A stretch of DNA of 64,000 nt from Loktanella sp. D2R18 (GCF_003318235.1 NZ_QOCG01000032.1:124001-188000), one strand, 5' to 3'. Shown: positions 44,509-53,901, counted from the stretch's first letter. The notes: generated by a model from the sequence alone, not told the origin. A program made the numbers and translations.

Positions 44509-45407
44509 GTCATGGCTCCGTCAATGCGGGTCAATCGATCTGCGATCGTCTTGGGAATGTTGGACAGGCCTTCTGCGCGCAAAAGCGTGACAAAATTTTC
44601 GTCTGAAAACAGCGTCTTCAAGGACTGGGTCAGAAACATGATTTCGCTTCGTGTCGCCCCAGCCTTACGCAGTAGGATTTTCTTCTTTTCCACATCGTTT
44701 TGATACGTTCGCAGCAAAGTCTCGACGGAAAGGTTTTTACGTGATCGCCTGTCTGAAGTGCCACGGCCTTTGCCGAACTGTTTGCGCGCTTCAACCAAAC
44801 GCTTCGCCGCCATCAGACGACCGCCGCGCAAAACCTTGCTTTCATAGGCCTGCCGCAACACCGTCTGTACGCCAACATCATCGGCCTCGGCGATATCAAC
44901 GGCGACGCTGACCGGAATTTTCCCGCTTTCGACGGCGCGCAAAAGCCGGTGTTCATTGCTTTCCAACAAACGAATGACACCGTGCACGTATTTGGCCGAT
45001 AGCTGGGTCTTCGCGGCGATCTCCCGCTCAGAGTATCCACTGTCTTTGAGGCGTTTGATGTCCCTGAGTAGATCAAGCGAATGGTGCTGCCTGCGCGCAA
45101 GGTTTTCGACCAAGCTCATCACAAGACAATCCTCAGAGCTGGCGGTGATGACTACCGCGGGTATTTTGTCTTGTTTTAATACCTTGAAGGCCTCCAATCG
45201 ACCTTGGCCACAAACCAATTCATATGTCAGGTCACCGCTCTCATCATCTTTGCGCGCGGCAACAGTGATTGGACGCTTTAGGCCGAGCTCAGCAATATTT
45301 GCGACGATACCATCAAAGACCTTTTGATTGCGGATACGCGGATTGACCACGGTGATGGCATCGACGGAAATGAGCTCGGTGTGTTCTTGCGGGGCGTCAG
45401 ACATCAT
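44505..45407 (-). CDS. ParB/RepB-like protein (first of pair)
   Basis: 300 residues. ParB N-domain ('VNPRIRNQKVFDGIVANIAELGL', 'LVCGQGRLEAFKVL', 'VMSLVENLARRQHHSLD') and helix-turn-helix 'SEREIAAKTQLSAKYVHGVIRLL'. Related to but clearly different from the next gene. Its ATG overlaps the recombinase stop by 4 bases. Confidence 0.88.
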   Translation of the reverse strand: MMSDAPQEHTELISVDAITVVNPRIRNQKVFDGIVANIAELGLKRPITVAARKDDESGDLTYELVCGQGRLEAFKVLKQDKIPAVVITASSEDCLVMSLVENLARRQHHSLDLLRDIKRLKDSGYSEREIAAKTQLSAKYVHGVIRLLESNEHRLLRAVESGKIPVSVAVDIAEADDVGVQTVLRQAYESKVLRGGRLMAAKRLVEARKQFGKGRGTSDRRSRKNLSVETLLRTYQNDVEKKKILLRKAGATRSEIMFLTQSLKTLFSDENFVTLLRAEGLSNIPKTIADRLTRIDGAMT

Positions 45408-46978
45408 GCGACCTCCAAGATTGAAGTGCGCTTACACATGGCAAAGAAATGGGTAAGGTCATCAAATCGGTAAGCGTCGAGCGACAGGCCATTGCTTTCC
45501 GACAGGCGTAGTTTGGGAAGTGTCATATCGGCGGTTGGCAGCAGGTAATAATCGAGCGGCGCTTCGTTTGCCTGATCCATGCGTACGACAACCGTGATGT
45601 CTGGCAAAAGACCGGTATCTAACCTGATGTTCCATCGATACGCACCAGCATCGGTCTGTGTACATCTGGCGATAACAACAGAGGCTGAAAATTCTTGATT
45701 GATGGTCAGAAGGCCGGCCTTGGTATCCTGCTGAACCAACCCGCCAACCTGTTCGATCGCACCTACCGTCTCATGGATGATCCGAGCATGGATCTTCCGC
45801 AGACCTTTGTTGATTTCGATGTAGCGATAATCCCTATCCGGGGTGAAACCGACCAACTTATACGCTCTGAGTAAGCTGCCAAATCTACTTTGATATGCGC
45901 CACTGGACGGCAGTGCGCTGGCTTCGTTGATGACGATACCAGATAGAAAGCCATGCGTTTCCAGCGCGTCCCGCAATCCGTCCAGCATTTCTTCGTCAGA
46001 ATATCGGTGTGCTTTGGCAGCAAAGATGGCTTTGGCGGCGGCAAATAACCCAGCATCGACAATCGCTTCAAAAGCACCTTCGGATCTGACCCAGTTATTT
46101 GGATTATTGCGCACATGACGCTTTTTCAATTTGAAGGAATGGCGGTTCCAGATGTTGTTGCCGATGTACTTTTCGTTTGAGAGCAGTTGGCGCACAACAG
46201 ACGGTGTCCAGTCCCGATCCAAATCTGTTTTAATACCCTTGGCGTTAAGATCGGCCGCGATCACAGCCTCGGATTGATTGTCATCGACAAAACTACGGAA
46301 GATCTGGTTCACAACTGCGATTTCGTCTTCAGGCCCCGGAACGAGCGTTATGCCGTCAGTTTGAATACTCTTATGTTCGCCCCGCGTCAGAATGCCTTTC
46401 TGGTTGCCAGCTTCATCGATCAGCATCCGTCGCAGGCCGTACCCGGGCGGGCCGCCTTGTCGGTAGCCCATTTCAATCAACCGAGATTGACCCGCAAAGA
46501 CCTTTTGCGAAAGCTCGCGGCTGTACTCCCCCGCCATCGCACGTTTGACGCCCTTAACGATCGTGGAAACTGGACTGCCGTCATTCTCAAACTGTTCAGC
46601 GCAATACTCGACTGCGATGCCAGCACGTTTGCAGGTATATTCGTAATACGCGCTCTCATCGGCATCCTGAAACCGACCCCAACGGCTGATGTCATAAACG
46701 AGAACAGTGTCGAAATCTGTCTTCCCAGCTTGGATGTCTTCGAGCAACTGCGTGAGGCCATCACGTCCTTCGATGCGCAAACCACTTTTACCTGCATCGG
46801 AATATGTCTCAATGATATGGTAGCCGCGTTCATCGGCATACCGCAGAATGGCATCGGACTGGTTTTCCGTCGAGTACCGCTGATGCTCAGTCGACATGCG
46901 GACATATTGTGCAGCCTTTCGACGGCTGCCTTGTTCATTGCTGTCTTCCGGCCAATTCAACGTTGCGGCCCTCCACAT
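45404..46978 (-). CDS. Large serine recombinase
   Basis: 524 residues. The catalytic domain begins 'AAQYVRMSTEHQRYSTENQ' (Ser29) and includes 'YSDAGKSGLRIEGRDGL' and 'VYDISRWGRFQDADES'. A recombinase domain ('PPGYGLRRMLID', 'QLLSNEKYIGNNIWN') follows, but no obvious zinc-ribbon/coiled-coil as in phage integrases, so this is the transposon/invertase-like large type. It heads a three-gene coupled operon with two ParB-like proteins. Confidence 0.92.
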   Translation of the reverse strand: MWRAATLNWPEDSNEQGSRRKAAQYVRMSTEHQRYSTENQSDAILRYADERGYHIIETYSDAGKSGLRIEGRDGLTQLLEDIQAGKTDFDTVLVYDISRWGRFQDADESAYYEYTCKRAGIAVEYCAEQFENDGSPVSTIVKGVKRAMAGEYSRELSQKVFAGQSRLIEMGYRQGGPPGYGLRRMLIDEAGNQKGILTRGEHKSIQTDGITLVPGPEDEIAVVNQIFRSFVDDNQSEAVIAADLNAKGIKTDLDRDWTPSVVRQLLSNEKYIGNNIWNRHSFKLKKRHVRNNPNNWVRSEGAFEAIVDAGLFAAAKAIFAAKAHRYSDEEMLDGLRDALETHGFLSGIVINEASALPSSGAYQSRFGSLLRAYKLVGFTPDRDYRYIEINKGLRKIHARIIHETVGAIEQVGGLVQQDTKAGLLTINQEFSASVVIARCTQTDAGAYRWNIRLDTGLLPDITVVVRMDQANEAPLDYYLLPTADMTLPKLRLSESNGLSLDAYRFDDLTHFFAMCKRTSILEVA

Positions 46979-47047
46979 TCAAATTTGCAATTCTGTACTA
47001 AGGCTTAGCGATTCTCCCTTTGATCTTAGCGAGGGAGAGACGGAAAC

Positions 47048-47416
47048 ATGTTTCATAAAAAGGGCAACATCTTTCATAGGACGCGCCAAGGCACGATTTC
47101 TCAGGCAGAATACCGAGAGGCGATCAGTGCGGCATTGGTGCATGATTTGGGCGGCGCAGGGCGTGCTGCCAAAACGATAACTAAATGGACCGGTGTGAAT
47201 GATCGAACAGCAAAAAACTGGATTTTGGGATACTGCGGGCCCTCTGGAGAGCACTTGATTGAATTGATGAGGCATTCCGACACTGTGCTTGCGGTAGTCT
47301 TGAAGTTGGCTGGACGAGATAGTGCGTTGGCGGAGGAACAGGTTAAGCACTTTAGGCATGAACTGAGAATTGTTTTGGACAGCCTAGACGCGATTTACGG
47401 GATTCAAGACGAATAG
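47048..47416 (+). CDS. Small putative DNA-binding protein divergent from the recombinase
   Basis: 122 residues. A helix-turn-helix is likely at 'GAGRAAKTITKWTGVNDRTAKNWILG', with a helical C-terminus. Divergent from the serine recombinase with a 69-bp spacer, so it may control recombinase expression. No family name is certain. Confidence 0.65.
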   Translation: MFHKKGNIFHRTRQGTISQAEYREAISAALVHDLGGAGRAAKTITKWTGVNDRTAKNWILGYCGPSGEHLIELMRHSDTVLAVVLKLAGRDSALAEEQVKHFRHELRIVLDSLDAIYGIQDE

Positions 47417-47712
47417 GCGCACATTTTAAAAAGCGTCAAAGTAAGTGTCGAAAAGCTCCAATATCGTGTCAAAATGAAATGGATTTACCTTGTAATTTCA
47501 AGTAGCTTATCAATTTATAGGCGACAAACTTGCTGTCATCTTGCATCAATTATGATGTCAGGCGTCACGAGAGTCTTCCACAATTGGCAGGTTTTCTGCC
47601 ACAAATGTCTTTTACTTCTTCCACATGCACATATTTTGTCGATCAGCATGACGGACGGGAGAGCATTGTTGTCAAAAATTCGGCTTAACAGCTCCGTTCC
47701 TTGGAAGGTCTA

Positions 47713-48057
47713 TTGCGATTTGATGTCATTAAGCACGAGCTTGCGCAGCAGCGTAGGCTTACAGAGCTTTCAAATGCTGAAATCAGTCGCATGTCTGGCG
47801 TGCATCAAAGTCAGGTCGGAAGAATCTGCAGCGGCCAGTTTAAGACTTTTAGCTTCAATGTTGTGCAAATTTGCAAAATTTTGGAGGTGGGCTTGCCAAG
47901 CACGGACGTACCAACTTCGGGAGAAGATCCTTCTTGGGCCCAAGTGCAGTCCAGCATAAGGAATTTGTGGGACGAGACGCCGGAGGGAGCAAAGGCAATA
48001 GCTCAAATGATAGATGCTGTTGCAAAGTTAGCTCCGCCGAAGAATGTCACAAATTAA
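47713..48057 (+). CDS. XRE-type helix-turn-helix regulator
   Basis: About 114 residues starting with TTG at 47713 (GGAAGG four bases before) or TTG 47701. The Cro/CI helix-turn-helix reads 'LSNAEISRMSGVHQSQVGRICSGQF'. The C-terminal half is helical. It lies in the same orientation as the gene at 47048. The 284 bp between them hold nothing I can support. Confidence 0.7.
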   Translation: MRFDVIKHELAQQRRLTELSNAEISRMSGVHQSQVGRICSGQFKTFSFNVVQICKILEVGLPSTDVPTSGEDPSWAQVQSSIRNLWDETPEGAKAIAQMIDAVAKLAPPKNVTN

Positions 48058-48123
48058 AACTGGACCTGTCGCGGTTTGATGCCGCTCCTTTGATAGCATT
48101 TATTGTAGCAAAGGATACTGACT

Positions 48124-48339
48124 ATGGGACTGAAACGGACGGATGAATTCCGCCAAGATGCGGTGCGTATCGCGTTGACCAGTGGGCTAACGCGTAAACA
48201 AGTAAACGAGCAATTGGGGCGGCACGAAAGCGGGACACGTCCACATTCTACAACAACGAGAAAGGATCAAACGAAAGACACTCGAAACGCGACGCTTGCA
48301 TCACAGACAACGCGCCGCATTATGCAACCAACCAGATGA
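48124..48339 (+). pseudogene. IS3-family transposase OrfA remnant
   Basis: The first 30 residues 'MGLKRTDEFRQDAVRIAL...RKQV' match the N-terminus of IS3-group OrfA (helix-turn-helix). After 'KQVNEQLG' the similarity stops and the rest is unrelated frame sequence, which suggests an internal deletion. It marks an old insertion inside the island. Confidence 0.7.
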
Positions 48340-48550
48340 GCCAAACTCTCTCTTAGTTTAAGCTACCATTGGTTCCAAAAACCCTGACGACGGACAGGCG
48401 CGCAGGTCATAGGAAATGCAACCGCATAAAAGTATTCTCAAATGGTAACCGTCATTAAACGTTTTCTTTGTGGGGACGGATTCTGACGTAACCGGCAACT
48501 CGTTACACTGGTGCAAGGGACGGGTGGACAACCCGCCCCTCGATCACTGG

Positions 48551-48901
48551 TTAGCGTGCGACGTGCCAGACGCCACCGACACCATCACCGGTGGTATCAC
48601 CAGGCGCGCTATCGCCCTGCCAGAAATAAAGTGGTTCGCCGTTCTTGGCCCATTGGCTAGTGCCATCACGGCGCTGTACAACAGTCATACCTGCGCTCGG
48701 TGCCGCTGCGCCAGCTTGGGCCAGATATGGCGGCCAGCTGACGGCACAACTGTCATAGCAATTGGATGTATTCGCGCTGTCGTTGTCGAATGTGTAAAGG
48801 GTCATGCCGTTCGAGGCGGCCAATGGCCCGTGCCCGTCGGCATAAGCCTCATCACAGGCTGTGATCAAAAACCCGGTGGCCAGTACTGCAATTAGTTTCA
48901 T
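48551..48901 (-). CDS. Lipoprotein with secreted COG4315-type repeats
   Basis: 116 residues with a lipobox 'LITAC' at Cys16. Two copies of the short repeat family (PF03640-like) are visible: 'MTLYTFDNDSANTSNCYDSCAVSWPPYLA' in parts and 'GEPLYFWQGDSAPGDTTGDG'. Such proteins are found in the periplasm of proteobacteria with unknown function. It resembles ordinary chromosomal genes in codon use. Confidence 0.85.
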   Translation of the reverse strand: MKLIAVLATGFLITACDEAYADGHGPLAASNGMTLYTFDNDSANTSNCYDSCAVSWPPYLAQAGAAAPSAGMTVVQRRDGTSQWAKNGEPLYFWQGDSAPGDTTGDGVGGVWHVAR

Positions 48902-49017
48902 TGTAAACTCCTATTGTTATCTATCAGAGCCGCCGCATCGGGCGCCCTTGATTGCAAGTCGTACAAGTGAGTGTGCGGTAGCACGCAAAAGGTTCGAAAT
49001 TTTTGAATTTTCTAACA

Positions 49018-50592
49018 CTAACGATTTTCTGCAAGAAAATCATGGATTTCGTCCATGCAGACTTTCCAGGCCGGTTCGTCCCCAAGGATGATATGACTGC
49101 GGCTTTCCAGCGTCACGAGCCGTGCGTTGGGAATTTCAACGGCCAATTCGCGCCCATAGTCCAGCGGGATCCGCTGGTCTTTGCGTGCATGAATCACGAG
49201 CGTTGGCGCCTGGACCTGTGACAACAGATGCCGCACATCGATATCACCGAAGGCCTGCTGAAAGCGCACCGCGTTTTCGGGCGACGTGGTTTGCCGCTGG
49301 AAATCATCAAACCACGCCAAACGCTCTGCGTCAGCATCAGGCATGAAAGTCTGCGAAAAGATATGCCGATAGGCCGGATTGGACGTACCCCACCCAAGTC
49401 GCGTCAGCGTTAGCACTGCCTCGCGTTGTTCCTGATCTTCCTTGGACATTCCAATCCGCCAACCGCTGGCATAGCCACCAATCAGCACCAATGCAGACAC
49501 TCGTCCGGGGTGGCGCACGGCATAATCGATGGAAACGGCACAGCCCTGCGACATCCCTAACAGAGGGAATCTATCCAAACCTTGGCTATCCACCACAGTT
49601 TCAAGATCATTCAGGAAAGACGGAAAACTGATCTCCGGCACCTCCCAATCCGACAGCCCATTGCCCCGCTCATCATAGCGAATGAAGGTGTGATTGGCCG
49701 CGAGGGCTTGAAACGTATCCCCCCAAATCGGGCTCTCCCAATCAAGTTCAAGATGGTTCAGCCAATTCGCCGCTTTGACCAGCGGTGGGCCGGATCCGAC
49801 AGTGGCATAAGCAATTCTGACGCCGTCTTTGGCCTTGCAAAACTCAACTGACTGGCGTTGCTTAAATGCTGCCCCCGACAATTGGGGTTGGGTCGGTGCG
49901 GATTTTGTCCAGTCATTGGCATCAGGCCCCATCAGATCGACATATTCGGTCAAAACGGTTGAGGCCTCGTACTGACGCTGCAACTGGATTAGCTTCTGCC
50001 AAAGAGCGTATGGTGCGTCGTGCGAATAGGGTTCCAAACGGCACCACAGCCGCAGCCACTTCAACGCTTCATGGTCCGCGAAGTCATCAGCATTGATCAG
50101 TTTTTGAAAGATCCCCCCGCGCAGATCTTGCAATTCATTCCTGACCCCAAGCAACCAAACATCATAATCTGCCGACGCGGACGTCTCGAGGCTTGCAAGC
50201 GGCTTATGCGACAGCAGCTCGGCGGCTTGGCGCAAATGTGCAGTCGTTGCCCGAGGGTTGCGATGGACCTCGCGGACAAAACCCGCATCCAGATCAATAG
50301 TAGTCAGGTCAATCTTGATACTGTCTTTCGTTGCGATCAACCTTTCATGTGCGTCATCGTTTAGTGTCTTGCGTAATTTGCTAAGCGACCATCGCAATCC
50401 AGCGCGTGGATCGCTGGTGCGGTCAAAAAACATCTCGCACAGGTGTTCTCGACGTTGGGATTGACCTGTTAGCAGCAGGTAAGCCAACAGTGCACGCGCT
50501 TTGCGCGATGTGACCAGGGCCACTTTTTGACCGTCGCGATAGACGGCCAAATCCTCGATAGCATCCACCCTGATGTGATCAGTCATCGACAT
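49018..50592 (-). CDS. SARP/BTAD-type regulator fused to an alpha/beta hydrolase
   Basis: 524 residues. The N-terminal 90 residues form an OmpR-like winged helix ('TSRKARALLAYLLLTGQSQRREHLCEMFF', 'LRWSLSKLRKTL') and about 90-220 a BTAD/TPR-like helical part. The last 270 residues are an alpha/beta hydrolase with nucleophile elbow 'LLGMSQGCAVS', acid in 'VIHARKDQRIP' and His in 'ESRSHIIL', so the triad appears complete. The hydrolase may sense or cleave a ligand that controls the DNA-binding part. It resembles the adenylate-cyclase-less family of hydrolase-fused regulators common in alphaproteobacteria. Confidence 0.85.
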   Translation of the reverse strand: MSMTDHIRVDAIEDLAVYRDGQKVALVTSRKARALLAYLLLTGQSQRREHLCEMFFDRTSDPRAGLRWSLSKLRKTLNDDAHERLIATKDSIKIDLTTIDLDAGFVREVHRNPRATTAHLRQAAELLSHKPLASLETSASADYDVWLLGVRNELQDLRGGIFQKLINADDFADHEALKWLRLWCRLEPYSHDAPYALWQKLIQLQRQYEASTVLTEYVDLMGPDANDWTKSAPTQPQLSGAAFKQRQSVEFCKAKDGVRIAYATVGSGPPLVKAANWLNHLELDWESPIWGDTFQALAANHTFIRYDERGNGLSDWEVPEISFPSFLNDLETVVDSQGLDRFPLLGMSQGCAVSIDYAVRHPGRVSALVLIGGYASGWRIGMSKEDQEQREAVLTLTRLGWGTSNPAYRHIFSQTFMPDADAERLAWFDDFQRQTTSPENAVRFQQAFGDIDVRHLLSQVQAPTLVIHARKDQRIPLDYGRELAVEIPNARLVTLESRSHIILGDEPAWKVCMDEIHDFLAENR

Positions 50593-50840
50593 GACCTAGC
50601 GAGGAACACGCGGCGTAAGAATTGGTCATTGGAGATGGGTTCATGTCCTGTCTGTTGACCATCGTGACTATTCCTCTGCGCATATAGATCGCCCCTACTT
50701 ACAGCATTGAGTAGGTCAACTCAGGAATAATGCGCACGCCTCCGGGTTGCAATTGCATTCGTCAATGCTGACCAACGATCAGGCCAGGTGGATCAACGCA
50801 ATTCGTTGGTATAAAGGCCGCAACCTTCACTAGGGTCAGG

Positions 50841-50897
50841 GGTTCTGTCGCAAATTCACCCAAAAACGGAAAGACGGTAAAAGTTTGCGACAGACCC
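50841..50897. repeat. 57-bp element with 14-bp inverted ends resembling IS6-family termini
   Basis: GGTTCTGTCGCAAA at 50841-50854 and TTTGCGACAGACCC at 50884-50897 are inverted (13 of 14 match). Many IS6-type elements of alphaproteobacteria end in GGNTCTGTCGCAAA. Only 29 bp lie between, so this is a deletion remnant or a miniature element. Confidence 0.55.
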
Positions 50898-51134
50898 ACC
50901 AAAACGGACAACCATCATCTCCTTCAAGAGATGCCCCGCCCCAAGTTCAGCTTGCTGAGAACGGGGCGGCCTCAGATCACACCGAGACTAATTCAGTTTA
51001 ACGAAGCCTGGAATTACCGTTTTGCCGGAATATTCTTCCACGCGCGCGTGATATCGGGTCAGCCTTGAAAAATAATTCTCAATTCGATTGAACCAACTTG
51101 CACCCTCATGAGCACTCACTTTGTGAATTTTGAC

Positions 51135-51244
51135 GTTTGACCCCATTGGGGACATCACGTGGCTCATCTTGGAGAAGTGCATTTGACGTATCAGGACATT
51201 GATATGGTCGTCCGCTGGGATGGCGCCGCTTTGTGGGGTCAAAC
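51135..51244. repeat. 110-bp segment bounded by 11-bp perfect inverted repeats
   Basis: GTTTGACCCCA (51135-51145) and TGGGGTCAAAC (51234-51244) are perfect inverted repeats 88 bp apart, just upstream of the sodium channel gene. Could be a miniature inverted-repeat element or the remains of an insertion sequence. Confidence 0.45.
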
Positions 51245-51307
51245 TCTGCGTAATGCCAAGACTTTCCCAAGGGCGTGGCCCGACATCTGGCCCCGAGGAG
51301 CGATGCT

Positions 51308-52093
51308 ATGGAACACATAGGCACCCTGCGCACCCGTCTTTCCGATCGGCTTGAGACACCCGCGATCAGCGGTCTGATTATTGGTGTTATCTTGTTTAAC
51401 GCTTTGATTTTGGGGTTGGAGACGTTGCCGGGCGCAGTGGCTTTGGCGGGCCCGGTTGTCTCTTTGCTTGATACGGCCTGTCGTGTGTTCTTTGTCGCCG
51501 AAATTTCCATCAAGTTATTTGCGACAGGGGGCCGGTTTTTTCGCGGTGGTTGGAATCTGTTTGACCTGTCCATTGTTGTTGTGTCGTTGCTGCCTGCAAC
51601 CGAGAGCTTTGCGGTGTTGCGCGCTCTGCGCATCTTGCGTGTTCTGCGCCTGATTTCGGTCGCCCCCCGTATGCGCCGGGTTGTCGAAGGCTTTGTGTCT
51701 GCCTTGCCGGGTATGGGGTCTGTCTTTGTTTTGATGGCGATCATTTTTTACATCGCTGCCGTCATGGCGAGCAAGATTTTTGGCACTGCGTTTCCTGAAT
51801 GGTTTGGCAGTCTCAGCCTGTCCGCCTACACGTTGTTTCAGATCATGACCCTTGAAAGCTGGTCGATGGGTATCGTGCGACCGGTGATGGAGGTCTTTCC
51901 ATATGCTTGGGTCTTTTTCGTTCCATTCATCGTGATTACAACCTTTGCTGTTGTGAACCTCTTGGTTGGTTTGATCGTCAACTCCATGCAGGAAGCGCAT
52001 TCAGAAGAGAGCAATGCCGCGACGGATGAATATCGTCTGGAAATCATAACCCGCCTCAAAGCGATTGAGGATGCGTTGGCCGAGAAACCCTAG
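51308..52093 (+). CDS. Bacterial voltage-gated sodium channel (NaChBac family)
   Basis: 261 residues from ATG 51308 (GAGGAG upstream). Six helices: S1-S3, the voltage sensor S4 with regularly spaced Arg ('LRALRILRVLRLISVAPRMRR'), S5, a pore loop with the selectivity filter 'TLESWSMG' and S6 ending 'VNLLVGLIVNSM', then a C-terminal coiled-coil helix. The TLESWS filter is that of sodium-selective channels. Tetramer in the inner membrane; known in marine bacteria for motility and pH homeostasis. Confidence 0.95.
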   Translation: MEHIGTLRTRLSDRLETPAISGLIIGVILFNALILGLETLPGAVALAGPVVSLLDTACRVFFVAEISIKLFATGGRFFRGGWNLFDLSIVVVSLLPATESFAVLRALRILRVLRLISVAPRMRRVVEGFVSALPGMGSVFVLMAIIFYIAAVMASKIFGTAFPEWFGSLSLSAYTLFQIMTLESWSMGIVRPVMEVFPYAWVFFVPFIVITTFAVVNLLVGLIVNSMQEAHSEESNAATDEYRLEIITRLKAIEDALAEKP

Positions 52094-52253
52094 GACCAAG
52101 ACCAGTATTTCGGCAAGGCAGGCCAGGATATTGCCAAAAAAATCGAATGCTGTGAACCTTATTGGGATCCGGGGTCACCCACCTAGTGACACGACGTGCA
52201 GAGAGTCGCGAGGGGTTTCACACCCAGAATTCGAAACGTGAGGAGCGTGGTTG

Positions 52254-53072
52254 ATGCGTATTTTTTCCGGAATTTTGATTGCTGTGTCGATCACCGCTGC
52301 GCCGATTGTCTGGCAGCTTGCAGAGCGTCACTTCGCGCCGGCTGAACTGCTACCCGCTGTGGACATCGCCCCGCTTGCGCAGGATGTCGCAGCCTTGCAG
52401 GATGAGATGGCTCGGCTGCGCAGCCGGATTGATGGGCTCGATGCCCGTACATCAATCGGGCTGTCTGCCGCCGCTGCCTCCCCAGAACCAGAACGCCAAA
52501 ACCCAACCGCCTCCGACACGTTGAGAGATGCGTTTGCTCAGGTTGTTCTGATTGCGGATCGCAGATCGGCAAATGATGGGCTGACCGTAGCTTCGCCGTC
52601 TTTTCTGAGAGATTTGATTGGTCTGCCGCGCAATGATCTGACAGATGATTGCCAGCCAGCGACCAATTCTACGCTGACTGATTTGTTGGTAACTGAAAAT
52701 GTGGGACCGATCCGCGCTCGTATGGTGCGCCCAGCGATCAGTTCAATCCGGCAGGTTTTTGCGAATGTTCAGGTTTTTGAACCCGAGCTCTATGACCGTA
52801 TCCAAAGCGCAGGGTCGCTTTGTGTCCGTTTGATCCGCGGATCGACCAGCTCGGCCTCTGCCCATGCATATGGGTTGGCTGTCGATATCAATATTGACGG
52901 CGTCCTTGATGGGCTGGCAGATGGCAAAACCCAGTTGGGATTGATCCTGCTTGCCGATTTTTTCAAGAAGGAAGGCTGGATTTGGGGTGCTGGCTTTAGC
53001 CGCGAAGATTCGATGCATTTTGAAGTGAGCCGAGAGAAGCTTTTGCAGTGGCGACGCCAGGGGTTGATTTGA
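52254..53072 (+). CDS. M15-type D,D-peptidase-like protein with membrane anchor and coiled coil
   Basis: 272 residues. N-terminal signal anchor (3-22), a coiled-coil segment ('LAQDVAALQDEMARLRSRIDGLD'), a variable linker and a C-terminal peptidase M15/extensin-like domain with the metal motifs 'SAHAYGLAVDIN' (His, Asp) and 'EDSMHFEVS' (Glu, His). It would trim peptidoglycan in the periplasm. The ATG at 52254 is used; a TTG precedes it. It lies about 230 bp before the sigma factor gene and may help the secretion machine pass the wall, though this is inference. Confidence 0.83.
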   Translation: MRIFSGILIAVSITAAPIVWQLAERHFAPAELLPAVDIAPLAQDVAALQDEMARLRSRIDGLDARTSIGLSAAAASPEPERQNPTASDTLRDAFAQVVLIADRRSANDGLTVASPSFLRDLIGLPRNDLTDDCQPATNSTLTDLLVTENVGPIRARMVRPAISSIRQVFANVQVFEPELYDRIQSAGSLCVRLIRGSTSSASAHAYGLAVDINIDGVLDGLADGKTQLGLILLADFFKKEGWIWGAGFSREDSMHFEVSREKLLQWRRQGLI

Positions 53073-53301
53073 TACATCTACCCACTGGCCCCAAAAAACC
53101 GATGTTTTTATCTGCCAACGTGCCTTATCGTGCAATGCTTGGCCAAGCGCCCGGCTTTGTGCATAGTGAGGGTTGTGGCGCTATCGTGACCGAGTCAGAT
53201 TTGCATTTTTATATCGCGACAGATTTTTTCTTAATATGTGTGAACCTTTTTCCGGGCGCACGGCACTTATTTAACGAAGTAAGAAAAAAAGAAGCCGCAC
53301 C

Positions 53302-53901
53302 ATGCGAATACTTAAATCAATTCGGAGCCGGGCTAATGATCCCGAACCGCAGTCGGATGAAGCCCTTTTGGCTGCCATCGCGAAGGGGGATATGACTGCC
53401 TTTGAGCGGTTACATCGTAAGTATTTTCCAAAGCTGATGCATTTTGCCAAGCGTATGACTAATAGCCCCGAGGCCGCTGAAGAGGTAGCAAATGATGTCC
53501 TGATGACGGTCTGGCGCACGGCTGACCGCTTTGAAGGCCGTTCCAAACCGTCGACATGGATGTTTGGTATTGCTTACCGCATGGCCCTCAAGCAGCGCGA
53601 GAAAATAGGCAAGCGTCGGGGGGATGTTGAGTTAGACGAGGGTATGGTCGCCGATGACAAGGACACCGCAGAAGCTGTGATATTGTCCACAGATCTGTTT
53701 AATGCGCTGAAAAAGCTGACCCCAGAGCTACAGGCGGTGGTCGAACTGACTTATTACAACGGCTATCTTTACACCGAGATCGCCGAAATTCTTGATTGCC
53801 CTGTTGGGACGGTCAAGACACGCATGATGACAGCGCGGCGCCGCTTACGCACAATGCTGTCAGATACGGACATAACGGGTACTGAAAATGAAGTCGCATA
53901 A
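53302..53901 (+). CDS. ECF sigma factor
   Basis: 199 residues. Region 2 'FERLHRKYFPKLMHFAKRMT' to 'DVLMTVWRTADRFEG', 'STWMFGIAYRMALKQRE', and region 4 helix-turn-helix 'YTEIAEILDCPVGTVKTRMMTARRRLR' are all present. The last 14 bases overlap the anti-sigma gene. It likely transcribes its own operon, which may extend toward the kinase and T6SS genes; a candidate promoter lies in 53073-53301 but I cannot define its boxes. Confidence 0.95.
   Translation: MRILKSIRSRANDPEPQSDEALLAAIAKGDMTAFERLHRKYFPKLMHFAKRMTNSPEAAEEVANDVLMTVWRTADRFEGRSKPSTWMFGIAYRMALKQREKIGKRRGDVELDEGMVADDKDTAEAVILSTDLFNALKKLTPELQAVVELTYYNGYLYTEIAEILDCPVGTVKTRMMTARRRLRTMLSDTDITGTENEVA

Larger units (their letters stand above)
50593..51307. 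other. Long non-coding stretch with mobile-element remnants
   Basis: 715 bp without a convincing gene. Two pairs of inverted repeats (50841-50897 and 51135-51244) suggest insertion-element remnants. An open frame on the minus strand at 50988-51242 (84 codons) has 'ASWFNRIENYFSRL', which faintly recalls the end of an IS630/IS6 transposase but is not reliable. This is a plausible right border of the accessory region. Confidence 0.45.

Noticed and set aside
43609-45407. Plasmid replication/partition locus (repABC)
   Set aside because: Two ParB/RepB-like genes are present but no parA/repA or repC; they are coupled to a recombinase instead.
36000-51000. CRISPR array or Cas genes associated with the Tn7-like module
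   Set aside because: No regularly spaced direct repeats and no Cas-like protein were found on either strand.
50988-51242. 84-codon minus-strand frame with faint transposase-like end
   Set aside because: The similarity is only a short motif by eye; composition and lack of a ribosome site do not support a gene.
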